From: Caryophanales bacterium UBA2450
GTDB lineage: Bacteria; Bacillota_I; Bacilli_A; RFN20; CAG-826
Assembly (NCBI GenBank): GCA_002342545.1
Contig: DDQE01000018.1
Span: 1-6,875, forward strand
Reading direction: 5' to 3'
DNA: 6,875 nt
In this document: positions 1 through 6,544 of the stretch, one piece after another
How the letters are laid out: the number at the start of each line of letters is the position of its first letter
Numbering within the stretch: position 1 is the stretch's first letter
Notes under the pieces: model-generated
The model's input: only the letters and a program-made list of their open reading frames with translations
The model's database searches: none
Told to the model about the DNA's origin: nothing
Position numbers and translations under genes: made by a program

Positions 1-362
1 GAAATTACTTTAAGAATTCACATAAAAACGCAACAATAAGAAAAAAGAAAGAATTTAGATATCATAAAGTTAAGGTTAAAAATAAAAGTGGCAAAGATAT
101 TGATATAAAACATCCCTGCTATATTTTTCTCCAAATAGGAAACATTTATATTTATGTATTATTAACACATTCATCAATTATTAATGGATTGATCTTGATA
201 GAATTGCGGGAGAATCCTAATTCATTGGATTTAAGGAAGTCTTATTGGATTCAAGAAATAAATGCAGATCTTAAAAGCACATTCACAAAAGTCCTGAAAA
301 AATGGAAAATCAATAAAGATGATGATGCAGATATCAGAAACCTGCTTGATAAAAAAAGATGA
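1..362 (+). CDS. Partial small basic protein, unknown function, possibly toxin-like (5' end outside window)
   Basis: The reading frame is open from base 3 to a TGA at 360-362, giving 119 residues with no in-frame Met, so the start lies outside the window. The visible part opens with a Lys/Arg-rich stretch (about residues 8-31). It is followed by a beta-like core with HP at 37-38, a hydrophobic strand, THSS at 55-58, NPN at 71-73 and SYW at 80-82, and a basic, acidic-patched tail with WKI at 101-103. This order of short motifs reminds me of small, basic, beta-rich accessory proteins of Firmicutes, some of them toxin-like, but I cannot name a family and no catalytic residue is evident. Codon use stands out by eye: several ATA and TTG codons, two CTG, one CGG and one AGG, unlike the TTA/ATT/AGA-rich genes downstream. 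This suggests a different, perhaps recently acquired origin. That the frame is coding is likely; the function is unknown. Confidence 0.6.
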   Translation, partial: NYFKNSHKNATIRKKKEFRYHKVKVKNKSGKDIDIKHPCYIFLQIGNIYIYVLLTHSSIINGLILIELRENPNSLDLRKSYWIQEINADLKSTFTKVLKKWKINKDDDADIRNLLDKKR

Positions 363-427
363 TTTCGCCATCGGAATAAATCCTACTTGGGCGGGAGCGA
401 CATAGGCTCACCAAATCATCTACCGAT
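357..427. repeat. Nested inverted repeats spanning the stop codon of the left gene
   Basis: AGATGATTT (357-365) is the exact reverse complement of AAATCATCT (413-421). Inside it a smaller hairpin pairs GAGC (395-398) with GCTC (406-409) around a 7-base loop, with TTGG (387-390) able to pair with CCAA (411-414) as an alternative lower stem. ATCGG (370-374) also pairs with CCGAT (423-427), which crosses the outer stem. The left arm contains the TGA of the upstream gene. The interior is more GC-rich than its surroundings. No T-run follows, so it is not a standard intrinsic terminator. It could be an RNA structure that protects or ends the upstream message, a mobile-element boundary, or chance. 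Confidence 0.4.
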
Positions 428-473
428 ATTTAATATAATCATCATATGTATTGTCAATAATTAATTATATTAA

Positions 474-502
474 TTGCAGTTTTTCGCGCTTACACGCATA
501 AT
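474..502 (+). promoter_or_regulatory. Candidate sigma-A type promoter for the cysE transcription unit
   Basis: TTGCAG (474-479) and CATAAT (497-502) are separated by 17 bases and each differs from the consensus hexamers at only a few positions. Transcription would begin near 507-510, only a few bases before the ATG at 512, so the message would be nearly leaderless. A perfect TATAAT also occurs at 434-439 but has no good -35 partner 16-18 bases upstream. If that one were used, the leader would be about 65 bases. No operator or T-box is recognisable. Confidence 0.45.
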
Positions 503-511
503 ATAAATGTT

Positions 512-1261
512 ATGAAAACGAATAAGTGCTTTGAAACATTTCCTAAGAGAAATGAAGTGAAAGAGTTTTTAAAGGAACTCAAATCTTATATGTATCCTAA
601 TTATTTTGAGGATGCTGGAGATGACATCTCTTCTTTTAAAAAGAAGAAACTAGAAGTTATTAAAAATATTTATCTAAAGTCTATTTGTAAAACTACTTGG
701 GATAAGTTTTCTTTAGTTATCGATGAAATTAAAACTAAATTAGATAAAGATTTAGATTTCTTCTATGAAAGCGATCCTGCTGCTGATAGCAAAGATGAAA
801 TCATTATGGCTTATCCTGGATTTATGGCTATTGCTTATTACCGCATTGCTCACGAATTATATAAATTAGGGGTTTGCTATGTCCCAAGAATCATTACTGA
901 AATTGCTCACTCTAAAACTGGAATTGATATTCACCCAGCTTGTAAGATTGGTTGCCCTTTCTTTATTGACCACGGCACTGGCGTTGTCATTGGTGAAACT
1001 AGTGAAATTGGTAACTATGTAAAGATGTATCACGGGGTGACTTTAGGCGCTCTTTCTTTAGAAGGTGGACATTCTTTACATGGAGTTAAAAGACATCCAA
1101 CGATTAAAGATTACGTTACTATCTACGCTGGAGCGTCTATTTTAGGTGGAGAGACAATTATAGAAGAGCGAGCGGTCATTGGTTCAAACGTTTTTATTGT
1201 TAACTCTGTCGTTAAAGACACTAAAGTTATATATTCGGAAAATAATATTAAAATTAAATAA
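512..1261 (+). CDS. cysE: Serine O-acetyltransferase, long-N-terminus EpsC/CysE type
   Basis: Transfers an acetyl group from acetyl-CoA to L-serine to make O-acetylserine, the first committed step of cysteine synthesis, in the cytoplasm. The 249-residue product has a helical N-terminal part (about 10-130) with the family-like PNYF at 29-32, a DP pair at 88-89 and YPG at 101-103 followed by YR and AHEL. A left-handed beta-helix of hexapeptide repeats follows (about 135-232). Signature motifs are IDIHP (138-142), FIDHGTG (151-157), GET at 161-163, YHGVTLG (173-179) and KRHPTI (193-198). D139 and H154 match the catalytic Asp/His pair known in E. coli CysE. The tail is short, as in the EpsC-like branch. 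The start at 512 is preferred because the residues just after it match the family's N-terminal helix and an in-frame stop lies at 458-460. However, no Shine-Dalgarno sequence precedes it. The next gene follows after 22 bases. No cysK (O-acetylserine sulfhydrylase) is in the window. Confidence 0.95.
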   Translation: MKTNKCFETFPKRNEVKEFLKELKSYMYPNYFEDAGDDISSFKKKKLEVIKNIYLKSICKTTWDKFSLVIDEIKTKLDKDLDFFYESDPAADSKDEIIMAYPGFMAIAYYRIAHELYKLGVCYVPRIITEIAHSKTGIDIHPACKIGCPFFIDHGTGVVIGETSEIGNYVKMYHGVTLGALSLEGGHSLHGVKRHPTIKDYVTIYAGASILGGETIIEERAVIGSNVFIVNSVVKDTKVIYSENNIKIK

Positions 1262-1271
1262 TATATTATTT

Positions 1272-1276
1272 AGAGG
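1272..1276 (+). promoter_or_regulatory. Ribosome binding site that fixes the lipoprotein start
   Basis: AGAGG lies 7 bases before the ATG at 1284. It supports this start over an in-frame upstream ATG at 1179, which lies inside the acetyltransferase gene and would put 35 extra residues in front of a clear lipoprotein signal peptide. Confidence 0.7.
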
Positions 1277-1283
1277 TATCGTC

Positions 1284-3887
1284 ATGAATAAGAAATTCTT
1301 ATTACCAATATTAACTATTGGACTAGTTTTATCTTCTTGCGGGGGAGATAATACCCCAGTAGCCCATAAATTAGATCATTTAGACCTTGATTCTTCTAAG
1401 TGTCAAACGACTTTTACTTATGGAGAAGAGTTTAATTACGATGGACTTAAAGTAGTCGCGGTATATGATGATGACACCTCTATCACTGTTAGCGATTATA
1501 AAGTTCATACTCCTGATATGTATGCTCTTGGTAGTCAAGATGTCAAAGTTCAATATTTAACAGTAAGCAAAACTTATCAAATTAATATTGTTGAAGCACC
1601 TAGTTATTTCCCTACTAGTGAAGTTATTGCATTTTTATCAAGTAGAGGAGTAGAAAATCCTGCTAATTATTTAACAAGTAAAATTAAAGTAATTAATAAA
1701 ATTATTTCTTCTGAAATTGTTGAAGAAGATATTCCTTATTATCACGTTGAAACTAGTATTACTCAGGCATATTATCAAGAAATAATGTCGGAATTAACCT
1801 CATTAAATTGGGGTAATGGAGAAGGTGGAGTGTTAGTGGATCCTACTTTAACTGTAGGAGTGCATGGTTATTCTAAAATTAATTCCTTTGCTTTTGATTT
1901 TTACGCTTATAGTGATTTAATCTCTATTCCTCCTGAAGAGGATCCAGAAGAAGGGGAAGATAAAGAACTCGACTTCCCACTTCAAAATGCAGGATATATC
2001 GCTAAAGAGACTAATTTAGATGGGAAGAGTTATACATTTAACCAAGACTTTACGTTTTCTTTTGCTAAAAATGGAAGTATCACTCCAATTTCAGAAAAAT
2101 CTAATTATGTAGCTTTATATATGAATAATTCCTTAACTATTTCCTCTAAATTCAAAATGAAGATAATAGAATTCACGAATCAAGATTCAACTAAAAATGG
2201 TGATTTAGCAGTTGGAGAAGAAAAACTAGTTAAATCTAGTGGCCTTACAACTTGGGTTGGTGAGGCTAAATCTATAACATTTACCGCTATTAGCCAATAT
2301 CGATTCTCTAATATTAAAATTACATATTTTGAACACGCTGAACCAGTAATCGAAGGCTTAAAAACTATTAAGGAAGTTTTAGATTTTGCTAAAGATGTAG
2401 AATATACACCAACAAACGGTTGGTATTTAACAAATAGCACTGTGACAGTTAAAGTGAAGGCAATTGACGCAATTGATAGTGTGACCACTAGTGGACTAGA
2501 TGCTAATGCTCGAGGAAAAGTATTATGTGTTGATGAAACTGGATACATAGTTTGTTCTAGTGGAGTGAGCAAATCTAACCCAATTGATTTTTATCAAAGA
2601 GTGAAAGATTATATCAAAGCAGGAACAACTACTTATATTGTGACTGGTAAATTAGCCTTCTTTAATGATGTTGTCGAGATTAAAGTCGACTCTTATCAAT
2701 ATGATCCTGATTTAGAAATACAATATGATTTAAATGACTTTGTCACTCCGGGAATTAATACCAGCGAGCTACTTATGAATCACTGTAAATCCATTAAGAT
2801 TAATAAAGATGGTTATGGAGTAGGCAAGATAATTAAGATGCCTTCACTTACTTATTTCAATAAGTATAATGACGCTGGAAGTTACTATTTCTTAGATATA
2901 GAGGGTAAATTAGTTCCAATATATTCCTTACTTGATAAAGATAGAAGTAGTCTACAAGAAGGAAAAGTTTATGACATTATCGGCTTTGAATCTTTATATA
3001 AAGGTAGGCCATCTTTAAGAATATTAGACGTTTCTATTAACTCTACAAGTGATCCAGCAAGTTTTGATTTTGCTAATGCAGTTAGTAAAGAAAACACTAA
3101 ATATTTCTATAACGTTAATAGCGAGAATTCTAACTATCAAGAAGAATTCTATAATAGCGTTACTACAATCTATAAAATGGATGTTTATGTATCTTCTTAT
3201 GCCTATGATAAATACACCTTTAATAGTAGCTATTATGAATATAATAAATCATATACAACCGGTAATAGCCAAGTGGCTGCTGCTCAACACTATTCGTTAG
3301 GTGTCTTTAATGAAGATCTTGAATATAAACAGCTATTTACTGATTTCAATTTGGCTATTGCCAGCTCAAAAGAAGAAGCAGACAATTTACAGTTAACTTT
3401 ATATTTTACTTTAGCGTTCTTAGATACAGTGGACGGCAAAAAAATGTGGAGAGTTAATGTCTTTGAAGATTTGGTGTTTGGGCTAGATTATTATGAATCA
3501 GAAACTCAAAGTATTGATTTTACTTCTATGACTCCAAGTCATGATGAAAATAAGCAGTGGTATCAACAAGGTGATTTAAAAATCACTAATGCATCCACTG
3601 ATATCAATAATTATTCTTATTCTATTTATTATCTTAAAGTAGTGGATGGGACTTCATTAACTATCGAATTTAATAAACCGATAATTGCCTTTACTTTATA
3701 TCATAAAACCTATTCCTATATTGCTGGAGTGGGTGAATTAGCTATTGCTAGTTATCGTCAATTTAAAGACCACACTGTGTTTCTATTATCTAATCCTACT
3801 ACATCAATTAATATCGATGATTTCGCCGTTGGCGCTAGTAGAGCCAATGCATATTTAGGGATAGAAAGTATGACAGTTAATTATTAG
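1284..3887 (+). CDS. Large modular surface lipoprotein (Ig-like, OB-like and beta-sandwich-like regions)
   Basis: The 867-residue protein starts with a type II signal peptide: MNKK, a hydrophobic core, and the lipobox LSSC with Cys19 as the predicted lipid-modified residue. It should be anchored outside the membrane. Residues about 28-104 look like a bacterial Ig-like domain of the Big_3 kind: YGEEF, GLKVVAVY, then ALGSQDVKVQY. Residues about 106-213 form an alpha/beta region I do not recognise. An acidic linker (218-230) follows. Residues about 247-349 form a beta-rich module with NNSLTIS and, at its end, ITFT...NIKITYF. Residues about 358-475 look OB-fold-like (YIVTGKLAFFNDVVEIKVDSY), and about 480-585 may be a second such domain. 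After a Tyr/Asn/Ser-rich stretch (about 600-735), residues 742-867 resemble the earlier beta module (GTSLTIEF and a closing SINID...GIESMTVNY). No nuclease, protease or glycosidase motif is visible. Role unknown; binding of carbohydrate or another extracellular ligand is plausible. The gene is intact. Confidence 0.9.
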   Translation: MNKKFLLPILTIGLVLSSCGGDNTPVAHKLDHLDLDSSKCQTTFTYGEEFNYDGLKVVAVYDDDTSITVSDYKVHTPDMYALGSQDVKVQYLTVSKTYQINIVEAPSYFPTSEVIAFLSSRGVENPANYLTSKIKVINKIISSEIVEEDIPYYHVETSITQAYYQEIMSELTSLNWGNGEGGVLVDPTLTVGVHGYSKINSFAFDFYAYSDLISIPPEEDPEEGEDKELDFPLQNAGYIAKETNLDGKSYTFNQDFTFSFAKNGSITPISEKSNYVALYMNNSLTISSKFKMKIIEFTNQDSTKNGDLAVGEEKLVKSSGLTTWVGEAKSITFTAISQYRFSNIKITYFEHAEPVIEGLKTIKEVLDFAKDVEYTPTNGWYLTNSTVTVKVKAIDAIDSVTTSGLDANARGKVLCVDETGYIVCSSGVSKSNPIDFYQRVKDYIKAGTTTYIVTGKLAFFNDVVEIKVDSYQYDPDLEIQYDLNDFVTPGINTSELLMNHCKSIKINKDGYGVGKIIKMPSLTYFNKYNDAGSYYFLDIEGKLVPIYSLLDKDRSSLQEGKVYDIIGFESLYKGRPSLRILDVSINSTSDPASFDFANAVSKENTKYFYNVNSENSNYQEEFYNSVTTIYKMDVYVSSYAYDKYTFNSSYYEYNKSYTTGNSQVAAAQHYSLGVFNEDLEYKQLFTDFNLAIASSKEEADNLQLTLYFTLAFLDTVDGKKMWRVNVFEDLVFGLDYYESETQSIDFTSMTPSHDENKQWYQQGDLKITNASTDINNYSYSIYYLKVVDGTSLTIEFNKPIIAFTLYHKTYSYIAGVGELAIASYRQFKDHTVFLLSNPTTSINIDDFAVGASRANAYLGIESMTVNY

Positions 3888-3891
3888 GAGG
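3886..3891 (+). promoter_or_regulatory. Ribosome binding site of sdaA overlapping the lipoprotein stop codon
   Basis: A full AGGAGG shares its first two bases with the TAG stop at 3885-3887 and sits only 4 bases before the ATG at 3896. The overlap implies that ribosomes ending on the lipoprotein message influence initiation on the dehydratase, so the two genes should be co-transcribed and may be translationally coupled. Confidence 0.75.
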
Positions 3892-3895
3892 TAAT

Positions 3896-5098
3896 ATGGG
3901 ATTACGTTCAATTAAAGAAATTTTTATTACTGGTCATGGACCAAGTAGTAGTCATACAATGGGGCCATATTTTGCCTCACAATATATTTTAAAAAAATAT
4001 CAAGGACTTAAACATGTAGAAGTTACTTTATATGGTTCATTAGCCTTAACCGGTAAAGGTCACTTAACCGATTACATTATTGATGTTGCCTTTAAAGATG
4101 TTCCTCATAAGATTATTTTTAATAAAAAAACTAAAACCAAACATCCTAACACCATGACCTTTAAAGTGGTTGACTCCTTTGATAAAGAACATTTAGAAAA
4201 TGTCATTTCTATCGGTGGAGGAAGTATTGTCACTGTTGATAATATCAATGAGATTGGCGCTAAAAATATCTATCCTCACACTCATATGAGCGAGATTATG
4301 AAATACTGTACCTCTCACGACATGTCTTTTTATGACTATGTTGTTGCTCATGAAGGTAAAGACATCTATAACTATTTTAAAGATGTTTTAAAGGTGATGG
4401 ATGAAGCCTATGAAAGAGGCTTAAAAGCGGAAGGGTATCTACCAGGTAAATTACATGTCAAAAGAAAAGCCAAAGCGATGTATGAGGCTATGGAAGATAC
4501 AACCTTAGGCGTAAATGATGTAGCGATGAATGTTGCGATTGCTTCATTTGCAGTCGCGGAAGAAAATGCCTCTGGTGGGATTATTGTTACCGCCCCAACG
4601 TGCGGTAGTGCAGGTGTACTTCCTGGGTGTATTAAATATCTAAGAATGAAGAAAGTGTCTGATGACAATATCATCAAAGGCTTAGCGGTAGCGGGCTTAT
4701 TTGGTATTGTCTGTAAGATGAATGCCTCTGTTAGTGGAGCAGAATGTGGCTGCCAAGCCGAAATTGGAGTAGCCTGCTCAATGGGAGCGGCAATGATTGC
4801 CTTTTGTTTTGGAAAAGAAATCGCTGATATTGTTCAAGCGGCAGAAATTGCTTTAGAACATTCATTAGGATTAACTTGTGATCCAGTTGATGGATATGTC
4901 CAAATTCCTTGTATTGAACGCTGTGCAATTTACGCAATTAAGGCTATTAACGCCGTGAAACTTGCAATTGTAATTCCTAATGATGATATTCATGTTAGCT
5001 ATGATGATTCAATTAGAACAATGTATCAAACTGGATTAGACATGAATAAGAAGTATAAAGAAACATCATTAGGTGGACTTGCTGAATTTATCAAATAA
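3896..5098 (+). CDS. sdaA: L-serine dehydratase, iron-sulfur dependent, single-chain
   Basis: Deaminates L-serine to pyruvate and ammonia in the cytoplasm using an oxygen-labile [4Fe-4S] cluster rather than PLP. The 400-residue chain fuses the beta domain (about 1-150, with GPSSSHTMGP at 15-24 and LYGSLALTGKGH at 45-56) to the alpha domain (about 160-400). The alpha domain shows TAPTCGSAG (232-240), NASVSGAECGCQAEIG (276-291), TCDPVDG (327-333) and PCIER (338-342). By comparison with E. coli SdaA, Cys286, Cys328 and Cys339 are the likely cluster ligands. At 400 residues it is shorter than the roughly 455 of E. coli SdaA and resembles the compact single-chain forms of anaerobic Firmicutes and Bacteroidetes, as I remember them. 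No ACT domain is seen. Extra cysteines lie close to the cluster motifs (236, 273, 284, 294, 343). The start is set by the family-typical SIKEIF opening and the AGGAGG. It is the last gene of the unit that begins with cysE. Confidence 0.95.
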   Translation: MGLRSIKEIFITGHGPSSSHTMGPYFASQYILKKYQGLKHVEVTLYGSLALTGKGHLTDYIIDVAFKDVPHKIIFNKKTKTKHPNTMTFKVVDSFDKEHLENVISIGGGSIVTVDNINEIGAKNIYPHTHMSEIMKYCTSHDMSFYDYVVAHEGKDIYNYFKDVLKVMDEAYERGLKAEGYLPGKLHVKRKAKAMYEAMEDTTLGVNDVAMNVAIASFAVAEENASGGIIVTAPTCGSAGVLPGCIKYLRMKKVSDDNIIKGLAVAGLFGIVCKMNASVSGAECGCQAEIGVACSMGAAMIAFCFGKEIADIVQAAEIALEHSLGLTCDPVDGYVQIPCIERCAIYAIKAINAVKLAIVIPNDDIHVSYDDSIRTMYQTGLDMNKKYKETSLGGLAEFIK

Positions 5099-5114
5099 TT
5101 GTTATCAAATAATT
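5088..5114. repeat. 14-base tandem duplication across the sdaA stop codon
   Basis: TTATCAAATAATT occurs at 5088-5100 and again at 5102-5114, giving a 14-base period with 13 of 14 bases identical. The first copy carries the last codons and the TAA stop of sdaA. The second is non-coding. It probably arose by local slippage or duplication. The second copy supplies part of the AT inverted repeat and reaches the first base of the -35 element of the next promoter. Confidence 0.7.
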
Positions 5115-5126
5115 TTACAAAATTAT
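5109..5126 (+). terminator. Weak AT-only hairpin after sdaA, doubtful terminator
   Basis: ATAATTT (5109-5115) and AAATTAT (5120-5126) are exact inverted repeats around a TACA loop. The stem has no GC pair and only short interrupted T-runs follow, so termination would be inefficient. It also overlaps the -35 element of the next gene. It may allow read-through from sdaA into the aminopeptidase gene, or be a by-product of AT richness. Confidence 0.25.
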
Positions 5127-5143
5127 ATTAATTTTGCTATTAT
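5114..5143 (+). promoter_or_regulatory. Promoter of the aminopeptidase unit, with extended -10
   Basis: TTTACA (5114-5119, one mismatch to TTGACA) and TATTAT (5138-5143, one mismatch to TATAAT) are 18 bases apart. A TGC sits directly before the -10, giving an extended -10 (TGN). Transcription should begin near 5149-5151, leaving a leader of about 24 bases that contains the ribosome binding site and little else. Confidence 0.7.
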
Positions 5144-5159
5144 ATAGAGCGCACTAAAA

Positions 5160-5165
5160 AAGGAG
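5160..5165 (+). promoter_or_regulatory. Ribosome binding site of the aminopeptidase
   Basis: AAGGAG ends 8 bases before the ATG at 5174, an optimal spacing that fixes the start of the aminopeptidase. Confidence 0.75.
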
Positions 5166-5173
5166 AAAGAGTT

Positions 5174-6544
5174 ATGTATCGAGAAAATTCATGGAAAAAA
5201 TATAACGATAAACAAGAAAAAGAAGTCTATAAATTTGCTGAAGGCTATAAAGATTTCTTATCCGCTAGTAAAACTGAACGTTTAGCGGTTTTAGAAGCTA
5301 AAGCTAGATTAGAAAAAGCTGGCTATAAAAACGCTGAAGAATTTAAATCAGTGAAGCCAGGCGATAAGATTTACTTTGTAAATAAAAACAAAAATGTTTG
5401 CGCTTTTATAGTTGGCAAAAAACCTCTTAAAGAAGGCTTAAGAATTTTAGGAGCCCATATTGATTCTCCGAGAATGGATTTAAAAGAGCATCCATTATAT
5501 GAAAAGAATGAATTCGCTTTAGCGGATACCCATTATTATGGTGGTATTAAAAAATATCAATGGGTTACAATTCCTCTTGCGCTTCACGGAGTGGTTTGTA
5601 AAAAAGATGGTTCAGTCGTAGATATCCATATTGGTGAAGATGAATCTGATCCAGTTGTTGGTATTTCTGATTTATTAATTCATTTAAGCGCTGATCAACT
5701 TCAAAAACCAGGCGCTAAAGTGATTGAAGGTGAAGCTTTAGACTTAACTGTTGGTAATAAACCACTTAAAGGTGAAGAGAAAAATGCTGTTAAGGCTAAT
5801 GTCTTAAAGATTTTAAAAGAAAAATATGACATTGAAGAAGAAGACTTCATTTCTGCGGAAATCGAAGTTGTTCCAGCTGGAAAAGCTAGAGATTATGGTC
5901 TAGATCGATCAATGGTTGCTGGATATGGACATGATGATAGAAGCTGTGCTTATACTTCTTTAATGGCGTTAATTGACACTCAAAGCGTTGAGCATACAGC
6001 TTGCTGTATTTTAGTTGATAAAGAAGAAATCGGTAGTGTTGGCGCTACTGGAGCGCAATCCCGTTTCTTTGAAAATGCAGTTACTAAATTATTAGAGCTT
6101 TCTGGAGAAAAAGATCCTCTATGGGCCGCAAGAATCGTCTTTGAAAATTCTAAGATGCTTTCTAGTGATGTCTCTGCAGGATTTGATCCGCTTTTCCCAA
6201 GCGTTTCTGATCCAAATAACGCTGCTTATTTATCTTATGGCTTAGTATTTAATAAATATACTGGTGCTAGAGGCAAATCAGGAAGTAACGACGCTAACCC
6301 AGAATATTATGCTTGGATTAGAAGAGTGATGGATGATGCTAAAGTTAACTGGCATAATGCTGAACTCGGAAAAGTTGACCAAGGTGGTGGAGGTACAATC
6401 GCCTACATCTTAGGAAATTACAATATGAATGTTATTGACGCTGGCATCCCAGTTTTAAATATGCACGCTCCTCAAGAAATCGTTTCTAAAGCCGACTTAT
6501 TTGAAGCCTATAATGGATATAAAGCATTCTTGGGGGCTAAATAA
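5174..6544 (+). CDS. M18 family zinc aminopeptidase
   Basis: A cytosolic dinuclear-zinc exopeptidase that removes N-terminal residues from peptides; family M18 members often prefer acidic or neutral residues. All metal and catalytic motifs are visible in the 456-residue product. GAHIDSPR (93-100) gives His95. GHDDR (252-256) gives the bridging Asp254. DKEEIGS (282-288) gives the general base Glu284 and the ligand Glu285. SSDVSAGFDP (330-339) gives Asp332, and MHAPQEI (430-436) gives His431. Assignments follow human aspartyl aminopeptidase (DNPEP). Length is typical of the bacterial branch, and the segment between the first and second motifs (about 110-250) corresponds to the M18 dimerisation insert. 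No signal peptide is present. It has its own promoter, and its TAA overlaps by one base the ATG of the next gene. It probably supplies amino acids from imported or recycled peptides. The substrate preference cannot be read from the sequence, so I give no symbol. Confidence 0.95.
   Translation: MYRENSWKKYNDKQEKEVYKFAEGYKDFLSASKTERLAVLEAKARLEKAGYKNAEEFKSVKPGDKIYFVNKNKNVCAFIVGKKPLKEGLRILGAHIDSPRMDLKEHPLYEKNEFALADTHYYGGIKKYQWVTIPLALHGVVCKKDGSVVDIHIGEDESDPVVGISDLLIHLSADQLQKPGAKVIEGEALDLTVGNKPLKGEEKNAVKANVLKILKEKYDIEEEDFISAEIEVVPAGKARDYGLDRSMVAGYGHDDRSCAYTSLMALIDTQSVEHTACCILVDKEEIGSVGATGAQSRFFENAVTKLLELSGEKDPLWAARIVFENSKMLSSDVSAGFDPLFPSVSDPNNAAYLSYGLVFNKYTGARGKSGSNDANPEYYAWIRRVMDDAKVNWHNAELGKVDQGGGGTIAYILGNYNMNVIDAGIPVLNMHAPQEIVSKADLFEAYNGYKAFLGAK

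Noticed and set aside
387..414. Intrinsic terminator for the left-edge gene
   Set aside because: The GAGC/GCTC stem is short and no T-run follows it.
434..439. Perfect TATAAT as the main cysE promoter
   Set aside because: No acceptable -35 hexamer lies 16-18 bases upstream (CCAAAT at 17) and there is no TGN extension; in AT-rich spacers such hexamers arise by chance. Kept only as an alternative.
1179..1283. Upstream in-frame ATG that would lengthen the lipoprotein by 35 residues
   Set aside because: It lies within the acetyltransferase gene, has no ribosome binding site, and would bury a clear lipoprotein signal peptide that starts at 1284 behind its own AGAGG.
2180..2572. Minus-strand open frame of 130 codons inside the lipoprotein gene
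   Set aside because: It is a shadow of the coding strand: no ribosome binding site, no recognisable domain, and fully covered by an intact, domain-bearing gene.
3049..3300. Plus-strand open frame of 83 codons in another frame of the lipoprotein gene
   Set aside because: Its hydrophobic Ile/Met-rich product reflects frame-shifted AT-rich coding DNA; no initiation signal is present.
4408..4937. Two minus-strand open frames opposite the serine dehydratase
   Set aside because: Both lie opposite strongly conserved dehydratase motifs and have no start signals or family resemblance.
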